From assembly GCF_004405105.1 (NCBI RefSeq), contig NZ_SORW01000007.1:1-64000 (forward strand): 64,000 nt of DNA, in the 5' to 3' direction. Shown here piece after piece: positions 27,345 through 38,360 of the stretch (within the stretch, counting starts at the first letter, position 1; every line of letters starts with the position of its first letter). This DNA comes from Jeotgalibacillus sp. R-1-5s-1. Its GTDB lineage: Bacteria; Bacillota; Bacilli; Bacillales; Jeotgalibacillaceae. The translations under genes and the position numbers were made by a program. The notes beneath the pieces were generated by a model that saw nothing but the letters and a program-made list of their open reading frames with translations, had not been told where the DNA came from and made no database searches.

Positions 27345-29732
27345 TTACAGCTTCCAAATATCCTCTGCATACTGCTTAATCGTCCGGTCGCTTGAGAAGA
27401 AGCCGGAGCGGGCGATGTTGTGAATGCTTGAGGTTAGCCATTCTTTTCGCTTTTGATAGGCAGCGGTGATATCCTGCTGAGCGGTGACGTACGCATCAAA
27501 ATCCTTTAAGAGGAAATATTGATCGTTTTCCATCAACAGTGAGTCTGAGATCATATCAAAGTCATAGTAGGAATCAGGGAAGAATCCTGATGTCAGCTGG
27601 TCAATGACTTTTTTGATGCGCGGATCCCCGTGATAATAGTCATAGGAGTGATAACCGCCGTGCTTTTCGTAGCGCATGACTTCCTGAGCAGTCAGTCCGA
27701 AGATAAAGATATGTTCAGGACCTGTCAGTTCGCCAATTTCGACGTTGGCACCATCAAGCGTACCGAGTGTGAGGGCACCATTCATCATGAATTTCATGTT
27801 ACCTGTTCCGGAAGCCTCTTTACTAGCTGTTGAAATCTGTTCGCTGATATTCGTTGCAGGAATGATTTTTTCAGCAAGTGATACACGGTAGTTTTCAAGG
27901 AAGACGACAGTCAGGTAATCCTTTGAAAGCGGATCGTTGTTCACCAGGTTTGCAACGGAATGAATCAGCTTGATGACCTTCTTGGCATATTCGTATCCCG
28001 GTGCTGCCTTTGCTCCGAAAATAAACGTTTGCGGATAAGGCTTGAAGGAGGAATCCTCTTTCATCCGGTTATACAGGTGCATCACATGCAGAATGTTTAA
28101 AAGCTGGCGTTTGTATGCATGCAGTCGTTTAATCTGAACATCAAAGATTGAATCAGGATTAACTGAAATGCCATTCCGATCCTTAATAATGTCAGCGAGT
28201 GCCACTTTTTTATCATATTTTATTTGCTCGACTTTCTCCTGAAAAGAAGCATCCTCGGCAAACGGAAGAAGGGCATCAAGTTTTTGAGTATCCTTGATCC
28301 AATCCGTGCCGATCGCTTCATTAATCGCGGAAGTCAGCTCAGGGTTTGCCTGAAGCAGCCATCTGCGGTGTGTAATGCCATTTGTTTTGTTATTAAAACG
28401 GTGAGGATAAAACTCATGAAAGTTTTTCATCTCACGCATTTTAAGAATTTCTGTGTGCAGTCTTGCTACTCCGTTGACACTGTGACTTCCTACAATCGAC
28501 AGATGTGCCATTTTGACGAAGCCGTGTGCAATGACAGCCATTGACTCGATGCGGTCCCAGTCACCCGGATAGGCTTCCCACAGCTCTTCACAAAAGCGGC
28601 GGTTGATTTCCTCGATAATCTGAAATATTCTAGGGAATAGTGGACGGAAAAGGTCAACAGACCATTTCTCGAGTGCTTCTGACAGAATCGTATGGTTGGT
28701 GTACGAAATGGTTTCCGTAACAATGCTCCATGCTTCTTCCCAGCGCATCCCTTCATCATCCATCAGAATCCTCATCAGCTCAGGAATAGCAAGAGCAGGA
28801 TGGGTATCGTTAATATGAATCGCAATGTGTTCATGCAGTTCATACAGGTCGCAATGATTTTCCTTGTAATCACGCAGGATACTCGCAAGGCTTGCCCGGA
28901 CAAGAAAATACTGCTGTTTCAGTCGGAGAATCTTCCCTTCATCTGACATGTCATTTGGATAAAGGAATTCAGAAACCTGCTCCGTATCCCGTTTGTATTG
29001 CATAAAATCCTTATGAGGCGGGAAGTTTTTTGCAGGTTCTGCTCCCCAAAGACGCAGTGTGTTAACCCGGTCAGTATCATAACCGATAACTGGCATATCG
29101 AACGGAACAGCCAGAATGGTCTCGGCATTTTCGTGCTTAAAGATCATACGGCCTTTTTCCTCTGTCCATGAAACGTTGCCCCAATAAGGAACTTCTACTG
29201 CAAGGTCAGGCTTTCGGACTTCCCAGACGTTACCGTTACGTAACCATTGTTCAGGAAGCTCGACCTGATATCCGTCAATAATTTTTTGTTCAAACAGACC
29301 GTGCTTATACCGGATCCCGTGACCGTGTCCAGCCATGGAAAGAGAAGCCATTGAATCTAAAAAGCAGGCGGCGAGACGGCCAAGGCCACCGTTTCCCAGT
29401 CCTGCATCTGCCTCTGCTTCCTCAAGGTCACTCAGGTTGATATCAAGGTCTGCGAGGCCTTCTTCCACAATTTCTTTTACACCCAGGTTAACGAGTGAGC
29501 TCACCAGCAGTCTGCCAAGAAGAAACTCAATGGATAAATAATACACCTCTTTATGGTCCCCTTTGCGGGTATGTTCATTAGAGGCGATCCAGTTGGTACT
29601 GACGTATTCACGTACCATCATACCAAGCGCCTGGTATTGGTGCTGCTTGGTTGATTGTTCAAATGACAGGCCGGATGATTGCTCCAGCCGCTGCAAGAAG
29701 GCGGTTTTGAACGCATTTTTATCACGGAACAT
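27345..29732 (-). CDS. glgP: Glycogen phosphorylase GlgP
   Basis: GlgP (795 residues) releases glucose-1-phosphate from glycogen using pyridoxal phosphate. The PLP lysine lies in EASGTGNMKFMMNGALT near residue 647; GNGGLGRLAACFLDS near residue 111 and ITHRRWL near residue 430 are other hallmarks. GGGAGGAAC precedes the ATG. It is the last gene of the operon, five bases after glgA. Confidence 0.97.
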   Translation of the reverse strand: MFRDKNAFKTAFLQRLEQSSGLSFEQSTKQHQYQALGMMVREYVSTNWIASNEHTRKGDHKEVYYLSIEFLLGRLLVSSLVNLGVKEIVEEGLADLDINLSDLEEAEADAGLGNGGLGRLAACFLDSMASLSMAGHGHGIRYKHGLFEQKIIDGYQVELPEQWLRNGNVWEVRKPDLAVEVPYWGNVSWTEEKGRMIFKHENAETILAVPFDMPVIGYDTDRVNTLRLWGAEPAKNFPPHKDFMQYKRDTEQVSEFLYPNDMSDEGKILRLKQQYFLVRASLASILRDYKENHCDLYELHEHIAIHINDTHPALAIPELMRILMDDEGMRWEEAWSIVTETISYTNHTILSEALEKWSVDLFRPLFPRIFQIIEEINRRFCEELWEAYPGDWDRIESMAVIAHGFVKMAHLSIVGSHSVNGVARLHTEILKMREMKNFHEFYPHRFNNKTNGITHRRWLLQANPELTSAINEAIGTDWIKDTQKLDALLPFAEDASFQEKVEQIKYDKKVALADIIKDRNGISVNPDSIFDVQIKRLHAYKRQLLNILHVMHLYNRMKEDSSFKPYPQTFIFGAKAAPGYEYAKKVIKLIHSVANLVNNDPLSKDYLTVVFLENYRVSLAEKIIPATNISEQISTASKEASGTGNMKFMMNGALTLGTLDGANVEIGELTGPEHIFIFGLTAQEVMRYEKHGGYHSYDYYHGDPRIKKVIDQLTSGFFPDSYYDFDMISDSLLMENDQYFLLKDFDAYVTAQQDITAAYQKRKEWLTSSIHNIARSGFFSSDRTIKQYAEDIWKL

Positions 29733-29737
29733 TCGTG

Positions 29738-31177
29738 TTAGTTCCTCCCTTGAAGTCGCTCATATAGAGTCTGATATTCGCCTGCTGAACGTGCCCAGCT
29801 GTAATCACCGGACATGGCATTTTCCTGCAGCTTCGGCCAGACGTTCTGATCCTTATAGTAGGAGAGCGCCCGTTTAATCGTGTGCTTCATATCATGTGCA
29901 TTGTAATTTGAAAACGTGAACCCGTTACCAGACTTGTCTGCTTCATTCCAGGAATGAACGGTATCATTCAATCCACCCGTTTCACGGACAATCGGAATGG
30001 TCCCGTACTGCAGGGAAATAAGCTGACTCAGTCCACACGGTTCAAACAGCGACGGCATTAAGAAGTAATCAGCACCGGCATAAATCCGGTGGGCAAGCGC
30101 TTCTGAGAATCCGATATAAACACCGGTTTTCTCAGGAAATGCAGTGGCAAGATAATTAAAATAGCCTTCAAATTCAGGATCACCGCTTCCTAACACAACA
30201 AGCTGGAAAGCCTCCTCATTAATCAGTTCATGCATGACGCGCTTAACGAGAGACAGCCCTTTTTGTTCGGTCAGCCTGGTGACCATCGCGATCACAGGGA
30301 CAGAGTCTGTCACAGGCAGGTTGAATTCTTTCTGCAGTGCTTCTTTATTTTTCTTCTTATTCTTCACCGTTTTCCACGTGTACGGTTTTGCGATATATGA
30401 ATCATGCTCAGGGTGATAGCTTTCTGTATCAATCCCGTTTAAAATACCTGACAGCTTAAAGGACTGATCACGTAAAAGTCCATCCAGCTTTTCACCGAAG
30501 AAATGGGTCTGAATTTCGTCTTTATATGTCGGGCTCACCGTTGTAAGTGCATTAGAACTTAAAATTGCCCCCTTCATAAAGCTTACCGCACCGTTAAACT
30601 CAAGCTCACCGGAATGGAAATAGTGATCTTCAAGGTTTAACAGATCGCCAAGAATATTTTGAGGGAAGAGACCCTGAAATTGCAGATTGTGAATCGTAAA
30701 GACTGTTTTCATGGATTTATAAAATGAGTCCTGTTTATATTTACGGTCCAGCAGAAACGGAACCATGCCTGTATGCCAGTCGTGACAGTGAATCACATCC
30801 GGTTTAAATGGAATGACAGGAAGTGTATCAAGAACGGCACGGCTGAAAAAGGCAAAACGTTCGCCGTCATCATAATGTCCGTAAAGAGAATCACGCTTAA
30901 AATAGTATTCATTATCAATCAGATAATAGGTAATCCCTCCGTGCTCAAGTGTTTCGATGCCGCAATACTGATTGCGCCAGCCGACCTGAACAGTAATCGT
31001 CTTGATTTTCTTAGCTTTTGAAAGCAGCTCGTCTGAGGTCAGGGAGTACTTGGGTAACATGACTCTGACATCAGTACCGAGTTTTTTTAATTCCTTAGGA
31101 AGAGCCCCGGCGACGTCACCGAGGCCTCCTGATTTTACGAATGGTGCACATTCTGAAACGGCGAAGAGGACTTTCAT
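29738..31177 (-). CDS. glgA: Glycogen synthase GlgA
   Basis: GlgA (479 residues) is a GT5 ADP-glucose glucosyltransferase that elongates alpha-1,4 chains. The N-terminal [13 protein letters not shown] (residues 16-28) binds ADP-glucose, and the C-terminal half carries [13 protein letters not shown] with the catalytic glutamate region. Its start overlaps the end of glgD by four bases. Confidence 0.97.
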   Translation of the reverse strand: MKVLFAVSECAPFVKSGGLGDVAGALPKELKKLGTDVRVMLPKYSLTSDELLSKAKKIKTITVQVGWRNQYCGIETLEHGGITYYLIDNEYYFKRDSLYGHYDDGERFAFFSRAVLDTLPVIPFKPDVIHCHDWHTGMVPFLLDRKYKQDSFYKSMKTVFTIHNLQFQGLFPQNILGDLLNLEDHYFHSGELEFNGAVSFMKGAILSSNALTTVSPTYKDEIQTHFFGEKLDGLLRDQSFKLSGILNGIDTESYHPEHDSYIAKPYTWKTVKNKKKNKEALQKEFNLPVTDSVPVIAMVTRLTEQKGLSLVKRVMHELINEEAFQLVVLGSGDPEFEGYFNYLATAFPEKTGVYIGFSEALAHRIYAGADYFLMPSLFEPCGLSQLISLQYGTIPIVRETGGLNDTVHSWNEADKSGNGFTFSNYNAHDMKHTIKRALSYYKDQNVWPKLQENAMSGDYSWARSAGEYQTLYERLQGRN

Positions 31178-32199
31178 TTAGCCACCGCCGCTTCACGGAT
31201 GCTTCCTTTACGCAGAACGAGCGGCTTTTCAGCAGTTCCTCTAAGTGTCGTTCCGTCAAGTACCTTTACGTCTTTATCTAAAATTACGTATTCGAGGGTA
31301 CAGCCTTTTCCAATCTGGCTTTTTTGCATCACGATGCAATTTTTCACAACAGATTCTTTGCCAATTTTAACGGCACGTGACACAATACTGCTTTCAACTG
31401 TTCCTTCAATGCTTGCGCCATTTGCAATCATGGAATCAGATACTTGTGCATTTGTTGCATATTTTGTTGGCGGCTCATCCTTTACCTTCGTGTAGATCGG
31501 GCGGTCTAACGAGAATAGCTGGCTCCATGCAGCATGTCCGAGGAGATCCATCGAATGTTTAAAATAGGCAGGAATGGAATCAATAATCGCAGTGTAGCTT
31601 TTATGTTCATACGAGCCAATGTTGAAGCTGTGCAGAGGCTGTTTCACAACGTCTGACACACTGATAAATTGTGAAGTGCGTCGGTTTTCAATTAGCTCTA
31701 CTAATAAAGACTTGCTTAAAACATACATTTCAAGAGACTCGCCTTCATGCTGAATCTCTGTAATATCATAGTCATGGATCAGATGTTCAGCCAGCGCCTC
31801 CTCAAAATCTACGTTCGTAATGACATAGCTGTTTGCAATGACCACGTAGTCCTGGTGGCTGCGCTTGAAAAATTCAATATGCTGCTCCAGGCGGGCAAAT
31901 GAACCAATGCTGGTCGTTTCATTCGGCTCAAAGTAAGGAGGGAAGAAGAACAGACCGTCACGTTTACGGTCAAGGTCCCAGTTCTTCCCTGAGCCGATAT
32001 GGTCCATTAATGAGCGGTACTGGTGTTTTGGAAAAATAGCCACACTGCTCACGCCTGAATTCACCATATTGGATAAAACAAAATCAATAAACCGGTAGCG
32101 CCCGGCGAAGGGGATGGAGGCAACAGAACGGTTTAACGTTAAATCCTGAAGTCCCCCCATAACAGTAGCTGCATCAATGACTCCTAATAAACGGCTCAT
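31174..32199 (-). CDS. glgD: ADP-glucose pyrophosphorylase regulatory subunit GlgD
   Basis: GlgD (341 residues) resembles GlgC in its NDP-sugar transferase fold ([14 protein letters not shown] near residue 31) and C-terminal left-handed beta-helix repeats, but lacks the GGxGxRL nucleotide-binding loop that GlgC has. It is therefore expected to be the non-catalytic partner in the GlgCD complex of Bacillales. It overlaps glgC and glgA by four bases each. Confidence 0.95.
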   Translation of the reverse strand: MSRLLGVIDAATVMGGLQDLTLNRSVASIPFAGRYRFIDFVLSNMVNSGVSSVAIFPKHQYRSLMDHIGSGKNWDLDRKRDGLFFFPPYFEPNETTSIGSFARLEQHIEFFKRSHQDYVVIANSYVITNVDFEEALAEHLIHDYDITEIQHEGESLEMYVLSKSLLVELIENRRTSQFISVSDVVKQPLHSFNIGSYEHKSYTAIIDSIPAYFKHSMDLLGHAAWSQLFSLDRPIYTKVKDEPPTKYATNAQVSDSMIANGASIEGTVESSIVSRAVKIGKESVVKNCIVMQKSQIGKGCTLEYVILDKDVKVLDGTTLRGTAEKPLVLRKGSIREAAVAK

Positions 32200-33353
32200 G
32201 CTGTCACATCCTTTCGAAGTTTTTCAACCATTTCCTGAGTCACCAGGATAATCTCACCTGATCCATCTTCGGGTTCAATCGTTACATCGTTTGGAACGGT
32301 AATATGCTCCGGTACAATAGCACGTCGGATGATCGCACCTTTCCCAATCACGGCATCCGGCATGATCACGGATTCTTCAATGATTGCATCTTCTTTAATC
32401 TGAACGCCCTGGAAAATAACAGAATGGCGAACCGTTCCTTCGATGATGCACCCTTCATTGATGAGTGAATCCTTTACGTCAGATGTCTGTGATAAGTATT
32501 GAGGCGGCTGATTCGGGTTACGGGAATAGATTCTCCAGGAATGATCAAACAGATTCAGCCCCGGATTTTCTTCCAGCAGGTCCATATTGGCCTCCCACAA
32601 GCTCTTAACCGTACCAACATCCTTCCAATAACCTTCAAACGGATAAGCCATCAGGCGCTTACCTTCATTCAGGAATAAAGGAATCAGATCTTTACCAAAG
32701 TCATGCGAGGATTCTTCATTCGTATTATCAAGTTCAAGATAATTCTTTAATGATTTCCAGTTAAAAATATAGATACCCATTGAAGCGAGGTTGCTTTTCG
32801 GCTCATCCGGCTTCTCATCAAATTCTTCGATTTCAAAGTCGGCATTTGTATTCATGATGCCAAATCTGCTCGCTTCTTCCCAAGGCACTTCAATGACTGA
32901 AATTGTTGCTTCCGCGTCATTCTGGATATGGTAATCAAGCATCTTTGAATAATCCATTTTATAAATGTGGTCACCGGACAGAATCAGGACGTATTCAGGA
33001 TTATACTGCTCAATATAGTTCAGGTTCTGATAAATCGCATTTGCTGTACCGCTGTACCATTTCACACCGGATGCCTCTGTATAAGGAGGGAGGACGGTTA
33101 CGCCGCCATTACGGCGGTCAAGATCCCAGGCGCTGCCGATTCCAATATAGGAGTTCAGAACAAGCGGCTGATACTGTGTTAACACACCAACCGTGTCAAT
33201 ACCTGAGTTTGTGCAGTTACTTAACGTAAAATCAATGATCCGGTACTTACCGCCGAAAGGCACGGCAGGTTTTGCGATATTTGTTGTAAGAGAGTGAAGA
33301 CGGCTTCCCTGACCACCTGCTAACAACATAGCAACACACTTCTTTTTAACCAT
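32196..33353 (-). CDS. glgC: ADP-glucose pyrophosphorylase catalytic subunit GlgC
   Basis: GlgC (385 residues) makes ADP-glucose from glucose-1-phosphate and ATP, the committed step of glycogen synthesis. [13 protein letters not shown] near residue 8 is the nucleotide loop, [15 protein letters not shown] near residue 27 and [11 protein letters not shown] near residue 125 are family motifs, and the C-terminus has hexapeptide repeats. The frame is open to 33410, but AAGGAG lies nine bases ahead of the ATG at 33353, and homology begins there. It follows glgB after 22 bases. Confidence 0.96.
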   Translation of the reverse strand: MVKKKCVAMLLAGGQGSRLHSLTTNIAKPAVPFGGKYRIIDFTLSNCTNSGIDTVGVLTQYQPLVLNSYIGIGSAWDLDRRNGGVTVLPPYTEASGVKWYSGTANAIYQNLNYIEQYNPEYVLILSGDHIYKMDYSKMLDYHIQNDAEATISVIEVPWEEASRFGIMNTNADFEIEEFDEKPDEPKSNLASMGIYIFNWKSLKNYLELDNTNEESSHDFGKDLIPLFLNEGKRLMAYPFEGYWKDVGTVKSLWEANMDLLEENPGLNLFDHSWRIYSRNPNQPPQYLSQTSDVKDSLINEGCIIEGTVRHSVIFQGVQIKEDAIIEESVIMPDAVIGKGAIIRRAIVPEHITVPNDVTIEPEDGSGEIILVTQEMVEKLRKDVTA

Positions 33354-33375
33354 TATGTCACGCTCCTTGATTCTA

Positions 33376-35256
33376 TTATTTTTTTGCCGGTTTCCAAATT
33401 GTGATACCAAGTGGAGGTACCTTCATTGTTAAAGACTGCTTCCGGTGATGCATTGGCGTTTCTTCTGTTTCAATGGAATCAGTATTAAGATGATCCGTTC
33501 CACCAGCGTCTTTTTTGTCACTTGAGAAAACCTCTTCCCATTTCCCCTCAAAAGGCGCACCCAGCTGAAAAGCATCGTAACTGACATTTGTGAAGTTACA
33601 AACGACGATGAGCGTATCACTTTTTCTTTTTCCTCTGCGGATAAATGAATAAATACTCTGCTCTGCATTGTCAGCATCAATCCATTCAAACCCTTGAGGG
33701 TCGTGATCAAACTCATGCAGTGCTTTGTGAGACAGATAAAAATCCATCAATTCTTTTGAAAAGTTGTCTGCCTGACGGTGAGATTCGTATTCCTTTAAAA
33801 ACCAATCTAATCCTTGTATATATTTCCATTCATCGAACTGAGCAAACTCAGAACCCATAAAAAGGAGCTTTTTACCCGGATGTACCATCATAAAACTGAG
33901 CAATAGGCGCCACTGCGCAAACTTTTCCCAGTACTCACCTGGCATCTTATGAAGCAGAGAGCGCTTACCATGCACGACTTCATCATGAGAAAACGGTAAA
34001 ATATAATTTTCGGAATAAGCATAGACCATAGAAAACGTCAGCTTGTGATGATGATGTCTCCGTTCAAATGGATGATAGGACATATAATCCAGTACATCGT
34101 TCATCCAGCCCATGTTCCACTTATAATTGAATCCAAGTCCGCCTTCATGAACCGGACCGGTGACATTTGGCCAGTCTGTTGAATCCTCCGCCATCATAAG
34201 AAAGCGCGGATTTTCCTGAAACACAGCTTTATTTAACTCCTGTAAAAACTCGACAGCATATGGATTCGATGTAAGAGGCTCGCTGTTAGCCCAGTGAAGA
34301 ATATTGGCAACTGCATCTACTCTCAGCCCATCAATGCGGAAGGTTTTCATCCAGTACAACGCATTTGAAATAAGGAAGCTTCGCACCTCACCTTTGGCAA
34401 GATTAAAGTTAGCCGTTCCCCATTCAAGATTTTCACGGTCGCTAAAGGACTCGTATTCATATAGAGGCTGCCCATCAAACAGATACAGCCCATGAGAATC
34501 CTTACAGAAATGTCCTGGAACCCAGTCAAGCAGGACGCCGAGATCTTCCTGATGACAGCGGTCAATGAAATACATTAAATCGTGTGGCGTGCCAAAGCGG
34601 CTCGTTGGAGAATAATAGCCTGTTCCCTGATAGCCCCATGACGCGTCTAACGGGTGCTCGGTCAATGGAAGCAGCTCAATATGTGTGAAACCGCGTTCCT
34701 TTACATATGGAATCAGCTCATCAGCGTATTCACGATATGTATAGAAAGAACCGTCTTCTTTTTGCTTCCATGAATTTAAGTGAAGCTCATAAATGGCAAG
34801 CGGACGCTCATAAATCGGACGCCTGCGACGAATACGCTGGCGGTATAGCTGATCCCCCCATTTATAGCCTGACAGGTCATATACAATAGAAGCCGTGTTT
34901 GGTCTCAGCTCTGAATAAACAGCGTAGGGGTCAGCTTTCATCAACACGTCTCCAGATTGTGTCGTGATGGCGTATTTATAAATTTCCCCTTCAAGATTGT
35001 CCCCAACCTCTGCCGTCCATATGCCTTCACGGTTTACCCGTTCCATTTCCAAATTCCCAGGCTGCCAGCCATTGAAGTCTCCAACGACTGAAACAGAACG
35101 GGCGTGAGGAGCCCAAACGGTAAAACGCGTTCCAGTTATTTTCTGTTTTTCTTTAATCAGGTGGGCGCCAAATACAGATTGTGCATTCTGCAAGGTTCCC
35201 TCGTGGAAAAGGTGGATATCATAATCACTAAGAAGCTGTTCCAAGGGAGCACTCAT
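33376..35256 (-). CDS. glgB: 1,4-alpha-glucan branching enzyme GlgB
   Basis: GlgB (about 626 residues) introduces alpha-1,6 branches. It has an N-terminal CBM48 domain ([20 protein letters not shown] near residue 43) and a GH13 barrel with the nucleophile in [15 protein letters not shown], the acid/base glutamate in MMAEDST and the transition-state aspartate in [12 protein letters not shown]. The start is uncertain: a TTG (35268) lacks a ribosome site, the ATG (35256) directly abuts AAAGG, and an in-frame TTG at 35244 has AAAGGA at better spacing. It heads the glgBCDAP operon. Confidence 0.93.
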   Translation of the reverse strand: MSAPLEQLLSDYDIHLFHEGTLQNAQSVFGAHLIKEKQKITGTRFTVWAPHARSVSVVGDFNGWQPGNLEMERVNREGIWTAEVGDNLEGEIYKYAITTQSGDVLMKADPYAVYSELRPNTASIVYDLSGYKWGDQLYRQRIRRRRPIYERPLAIYELHLNSWKQKEDGSFYTYREYADELIPYVKERGFTHIELLPLTEHPLDASWGYQGTGYYSPTSRFGTPHDLMYFIDRCHQEDLGVLLDWVPGHFCKDSHGLYLFDGQPLYEYESFSDRENLEWGTANFNLAKGEVRSFLISNALYWMKTFRIDGLRVDAVANILHWANSEPLTSNPYAVEFLQELNKAVFQENPRFLMMAEDSTDWPNVTGPVHEGGLGFNYKWNMGWMNDVLDYMSYHPFERRHHHHKLTFSMVYAYSENYILPFSHDEVVHGKRSLLHKMPGEYWEKFAQWRLLLSFMMVHPGKKLLFMGSEFAQFDEWKYIQGLDWFLKEYESHRQADNFSKELMDFYLSHKALHEFDHDPQGFEWIDADNAEQSIYSFIRRGKRKSDTLIVVCNFTNVSYDAFQLGAPFEGKWEEVFSSDKKDAGGTDHLNTDSIETEETPMHHRKQSLTMKVPPLGITIWKPAKK

Positions 35257-35348
35257 CCTTTCATACAATTGGTCTATACAATTTCTACAAAGTATAACAA
35301 TAATCCTCGTCTTTTTTTCGTTTTTTCTGAAATATTTAACGATTTTTT

Positions 35349-35363
35349 ATGTAAGCGTTTCCT
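35349..35363. promoter_or_regulatory. Candidate CcpA cre site upstream of glgB
   Basis: ATGTAAGCGTTTCCT fits the cre consensus WTGNAANCGNWNNCW at every fixed position. It lies about 90 bp upstream of the glgB start, so carbon catabolite control of glycogen synthesis by CcpA is plausible. The glgB promoter itself is not clear; TTGTTA-16-TATAGA on the minus strand would leave almost no leader. Confidence 0.5.
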
Positions 35364-35448
35364 GATATGCTTATAATGTGTGATAATATGCAGAAAATGT
35401 CAGTGCGGTTTGAATGTTTTTGGGAGAATAATATTTATTCGTAAAGTC

Positions 35449-35563
35449 GGGCAGGAGCCATCCTTCGCTTTCCGCGGCCGCGCGGTGAGCCAGCTAGTGC
35501 TACGCACTACGCTGTCTCACCTGTCGCTTCTCTGCCGCAGGAGTCTCCGGATGGCTCCTGCCC
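35449..35563. repeat. Dispersed long palindromic element, copy 3
   Basis: Arms GGGCAGGAGCCATCC and GGATGGCTCCTGCCC are a perfect 15-bp inverted repeat enclosing CGCTTTCCGCGG, GCGGTGAG, an inner TAGTGC/GCACTA stem, TCTCACCTGTCGC and CAGGAGTCTCCGG. Fragments of further copies follow: CCGCCACAGGAGTCTGCGG at about 35639 and CGGGCAGGAGCCATC at 35711, suggesting repeated insertion or decay here. Confidence 0.82.
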
Positions 35564-35745
35564 TTTGGAATGTGTATCCTGTATTATTTCAATCGTAAGT
35601 AATGAATTCCACAACGGATAAGTAAACCTGTCCCTTACCGCCACAGGAGTCTGCGGGGGAATCTGACCCTGTGTGGGATATAATCAACTCTTCTTGTGAA
35701 GAAAAGAAATCGGGCAGGAGCCATCTTTTCTAAGGAAGAGGAGGG

Positions 35746-35871
35746 GGTTCGTAAAATTAATGGGGAGGTTCGTAAGGTTTGGCTGGTGTTTCGCATTATT
35801 TTGAGTCTGGTTCGGAGAATGTTGAGCTTGTTTCGAAAGATATTGCACTTCTTTCATAAAATCATGAGTTT
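35746..35871. repeat. Degenerate tandem array, 21-bp period (word GGTTCGTAA)
   Basis: Units start at 35746, 35767, 35788, 35809, 35830 and 35851, exactly 21 bp apart, each a variant of GKTTCGTAAR followed by a TTGAG-like second half. It lies between the palindromic element and the putP terminator. Confidence 0.82.
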
Positions 35872-35900
35872 TGACTCAGGCTGAATGGTTTTCTGTAGCA

Positions 35901-35935
35901 TGAAAAAACCTGCCCGGCTGATGCCGGACAGGTTG
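35901..35935 (-). terminator. Terminator of the proline symporter gene
   Basis: On the minus strand AACCTGTCCGGC pairs with GCCGGGCAGGTT (one G-U) around ATCA, followed by six T. It lies just past the putP stop. Confidence 0.88.
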
Positions 35936-35946
35936 AGTGATAAAAA

Positions 35947-37446
35947 TTATTTGTTTGATTCAACCTCGTGAACTTTTTCGAATTCATCGAATCCGTCACG
36001 TACAGGCTGACGAGAGTTTCCAGTTGTTAAGCTTACTACGATGATGGCAAGTAAACTTAGGAAGAATCCTGGAATCATTTCGTATAGGAATCCGCTCAGG
36101 TCGAATACGTATACCCACAGGATAACGGTAATCGCACCAACGAGCATACCTGCAAGGGCACCCCAGCGGTTCATACGTTTCCAGTAAAGACTTAACAGGA
36201 TAGCAGGCCCAAATGCAGAACCGAATCCTGCCCATGCGTTACTTACGATATCAAGAATCGTGCTGTCAGAGTCAAGTGACAGCAGGATGGCTACGATCGC
36301 AACAAGAAGAACTGAAATACGTCCAACAAGTACAAGCTCTTTATCAGATGCACTGCGCTTCAGGAACGTGTTGTAAAAGTCTTCTGTCAGCGCACTTGAT
36401 GTAACAAGCAGCTGGGAAGAAACTGTACTCATAATTGCTGCAAGAATCGCAGCAAGTAAGAAACCTGAAATTAATGGGTGGAACAATACCTGAGAATAGA
36501 AAACAAAGATTGTTTCCGGATCTGCAAGCTCTGCTCCAGTGTTTGCAATATAAGCAATACCTGTTAGACCGGTGAATAATGCACCGATAATAGCGACGAT
36601 CATCCAAGTCATACCGATACGGCGTGCAGATTTTAAAGATTTAACATCTCTGATCGCCATAAAACGTACAATGATGTGAGGCTGTCCAAAGTAACCAAGC
36701 CCCCATGCCATTAACCCGATAAATCCAAGGAAAGTCGTACCCTGGAAGAATGATGTCAATGTTGGATCAATCGCATTAATCGTATCGAATGTCGGGCCTA
36801 CCCCGCCAAGTTCCATGAATGCCACAATTGGTACAAGAATAAGTGCCACGAACATAATACAACCCTGAACAAAGTCAGTGATACTAACAGCAAGGAATCC
36901 GCCAAATAGCGTATAAGCAAGTACGACACCTGCTGTTACAAAAAGTCCAAGCGTGTAATCCATTCCAAATGCACTTTCAAAAAGTACTCCACCTGAAACC
37001 ATACCTGAAGATGTGTAGACAGTGAAGAAAATAATGATGACAATTGCGGAAACGAAGCGCAAAATTTTTGTGTTATCTACAAAACGATTCTCAAAATAAT
37101 CAGGAATTGTGATTGAATCATTTGCTACTTCTGTGTAAGTTCTTAAACGAGGTGCAACGAATAAATAGTTTAGATATGCCCCAATGGATAAACCAACCGC
37201 AATCCACATGCCCGAGATACCGGATACATAGATCGAGCCTGGTAGACCAAGCAGCATCCATCCACTCATGTCGGATGCGCCGGCAGAAAGTGCGGTTACA
37301 CCCGGTCCAAGTTTCCTGCCTCCAAGCATATATTCTGATAAGTCGCCGGTTGATTTTTTATAAGCATAATAACCAATACCCAGCATGGCGATGAAATAAA
37401 TCGCGAGTGAAATATAGACTTCAATTCCAATCTCAACGGCTTCCAC
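35947..37446 (-). CDS. putP: Sodium/proline symporter (PutP/OpuE family)
   Basis: This SSS-family transporter of about 499 residues has roughly 13 membrane segments. Sodium- and proline-site residues are seen in SAGASDMSGWMLLGLPG near residue 55 and in TVSSQLLVTSSALTEDFYN near residue 340. Its place just before gatCAB matches B. subtilis opuE, the osmotically induced proline importer, but PutP function in catabolism is equally possible. The frame allows a TTG at 37449; GGAGGAG favours the GTG at 37446. It is monocistronic. Confidence 0.92.
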   Translation of the reverse strand: MEAVEIGIEVYISLAIYFIAMLGIGYYAYKKSTGDLSEYMLGGRKLGPGVTALSAGASDMSGWMLLGLPGSIYVSGISGMWIAVGLSIGAYLNYLFVAPRLRTYTEVANDSITIPDYFENRFVDNTKILRFVSAIVIIIFFTVYTSSGMVSGGVLFESAFGMDYTLGLFVTAGVVLAYTLFGGFLAVSITDFVQGCIMFVALILVPIVAFMELGGVGPTFDTINAIDPTLTSFFQGTTFLGFIGLMAWGLGYFGQPHIIVRFMAIRDVKSLKSARRIGMTWMIVAIIGALFTGLTGIAYIANTGAELADPETIFVFYSQVLFHPLISGFLLAAILAAIMSTVSSQLLVTSSALTEDFYNTFLKRSASDKELVLVGRISVLLVAIVAILLSLDSDSTILDIVSNAWAGFGSAFGPAILLSLYWKRMNRWGALAGMLVGAITVILWVYVFDLSGFLYEMIPGFFLSLLAIIVVSLTTGNSRQPVRDGFDEFEKVHEVESNK

Positions 37447-37714
37447 CAAATCTCCTCCTTGTAAAATGAATTTTTTGTGTCAATTGTTGCGTGACACTTA
37501 CAGTTGCTAAACCTAACAAATAAATAACCAGGATTCAAGCAATCTAAACTGGATACAAATTGGTAAAATAGCCTCAGACCCTATAAAACATAAGGGATAC
37601 AGCGATTTTTCAAAAAATAAAAGTAAAACTATTCTGAATATTTATAATACCTTTATTTTACTAGGCTTCCGGCGTTTTCTGCAAGCGATTTGTCATCTTT
37701 GTCACGGGTTTGTA
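37447..37714. other. Spacer upstream of putP
   Basis: A+T-rich DNA that must contain the putP promoter on the minus strand. I see no convincing promoter pair, RNA element or 21-bp array in it. Confidence 0.4.
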
Positions 37715-37770
37715 AGGTGGACGGAGCGCCCGTTCTTTTTCACCGAAAAGAACGGGCGCTCCGTCCACCT
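37715..37770. repeat. GGACGGAGCG hairpin repeat, copy 1 (perfect 25-bp stem)
   Basis: A perfect 25-bp inverted repeat (37715-37739 and 37746-37770) with loop TCACCG. The arms begin AGGTGGACGGAGCG and end CGTTCTTTT. It lies upstream of the yueI-like gene and is the most perfect of four related hairpins. Confidence 0.9.
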
Positions 37771-37841
37771 GGGTCTTCAAGCATGCAAAAAAGCGCAATT
37801 TTTTATACAATAGAAAAAGGTTAAAAGGAAAGGGTGACAGC

Positions 37842-38267
37842 ATGGCGCAAGGTAAACGCAATGTAGATGATTATCTTCAGGAAGGAATCTATGGTGCCAG
37901 AGAGACGCTGCCTGATGAAAGAAGAATGTACCTGACCTCGATTCGTGAACGGATTGAATACGCATTGTATCAAAATCAGATTAGAGAATCTGAAGTCTAC
38001 CCGGAAATTGAAGAAGCGATGAAAAACCATAAAGAATTAAAGCTGTTTTTAAATGGCAATATGAGCTACCGTTTTATCTCGAAATATATTCAGCTTGCTG
38101 ACAGGCATGGCGTTTCGTATCAGGTAGTGACCAACAAAGAACACAACTCTGAGTACGGGCTTGTCCTGTCACATCCTGATGCCGTGGATAAAGAAACCAT
38201 CACACTGCCAAAACGTAATGCAGACAATGGAGCAGCACCGTCCTTTTGGGAGCGATTATTCAAATAA
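37842..38267 (+). CDS. YueI-like protein (DUF1694)
   Basis: The 141-residue protein resembles B. subtilis YueI: NVDDYLQEGIYG near residue 7, LPDERRMYLTSIRER near residue 24, and a C-terminal half with YRFISKYIQLADRHG. It is soluble, with no signal peptide. AAAGGGTGAC precedes the ATG. Members have an L7Ae-like appearance, but no function is established. GGACGGAGCG hairpins flank it on both sides. Confidence 0.8.
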   Translation: MAQGKRNVDDYLQEGIYGARETLPDERRMYLTSIRERIEYALYQNQIRESEVYPEIEEAMKNHKELKLFLNGNMSYRFISKYIQLADRHGVSYQVVTNKEHNSEYGLVLSHPDAVDKETITLPKRNADNGAAPSFWERLFK

Positions 38268-38360
38268 TCCTGTTTCTTCTATTTAAAATAGCAACAGGTG
38301 ACAAAAAGCAGGCTGCCTGAGAGAAGTACCCGGGATGATTTTCCGGGTGCTTTTCTTTTT

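Noticed and set aside
28224-28544. 106-residue plus-strand frame inside glgP
   Set aside because: Antisense shadow of glgP with no ribosome site.
37447-37714. Sigma-B promoter for the proline symporter, as on B. subtilis opuE
   Set aside because: No GTTTAA-N12-15-GGGTAT pair could be found on the minus strand.
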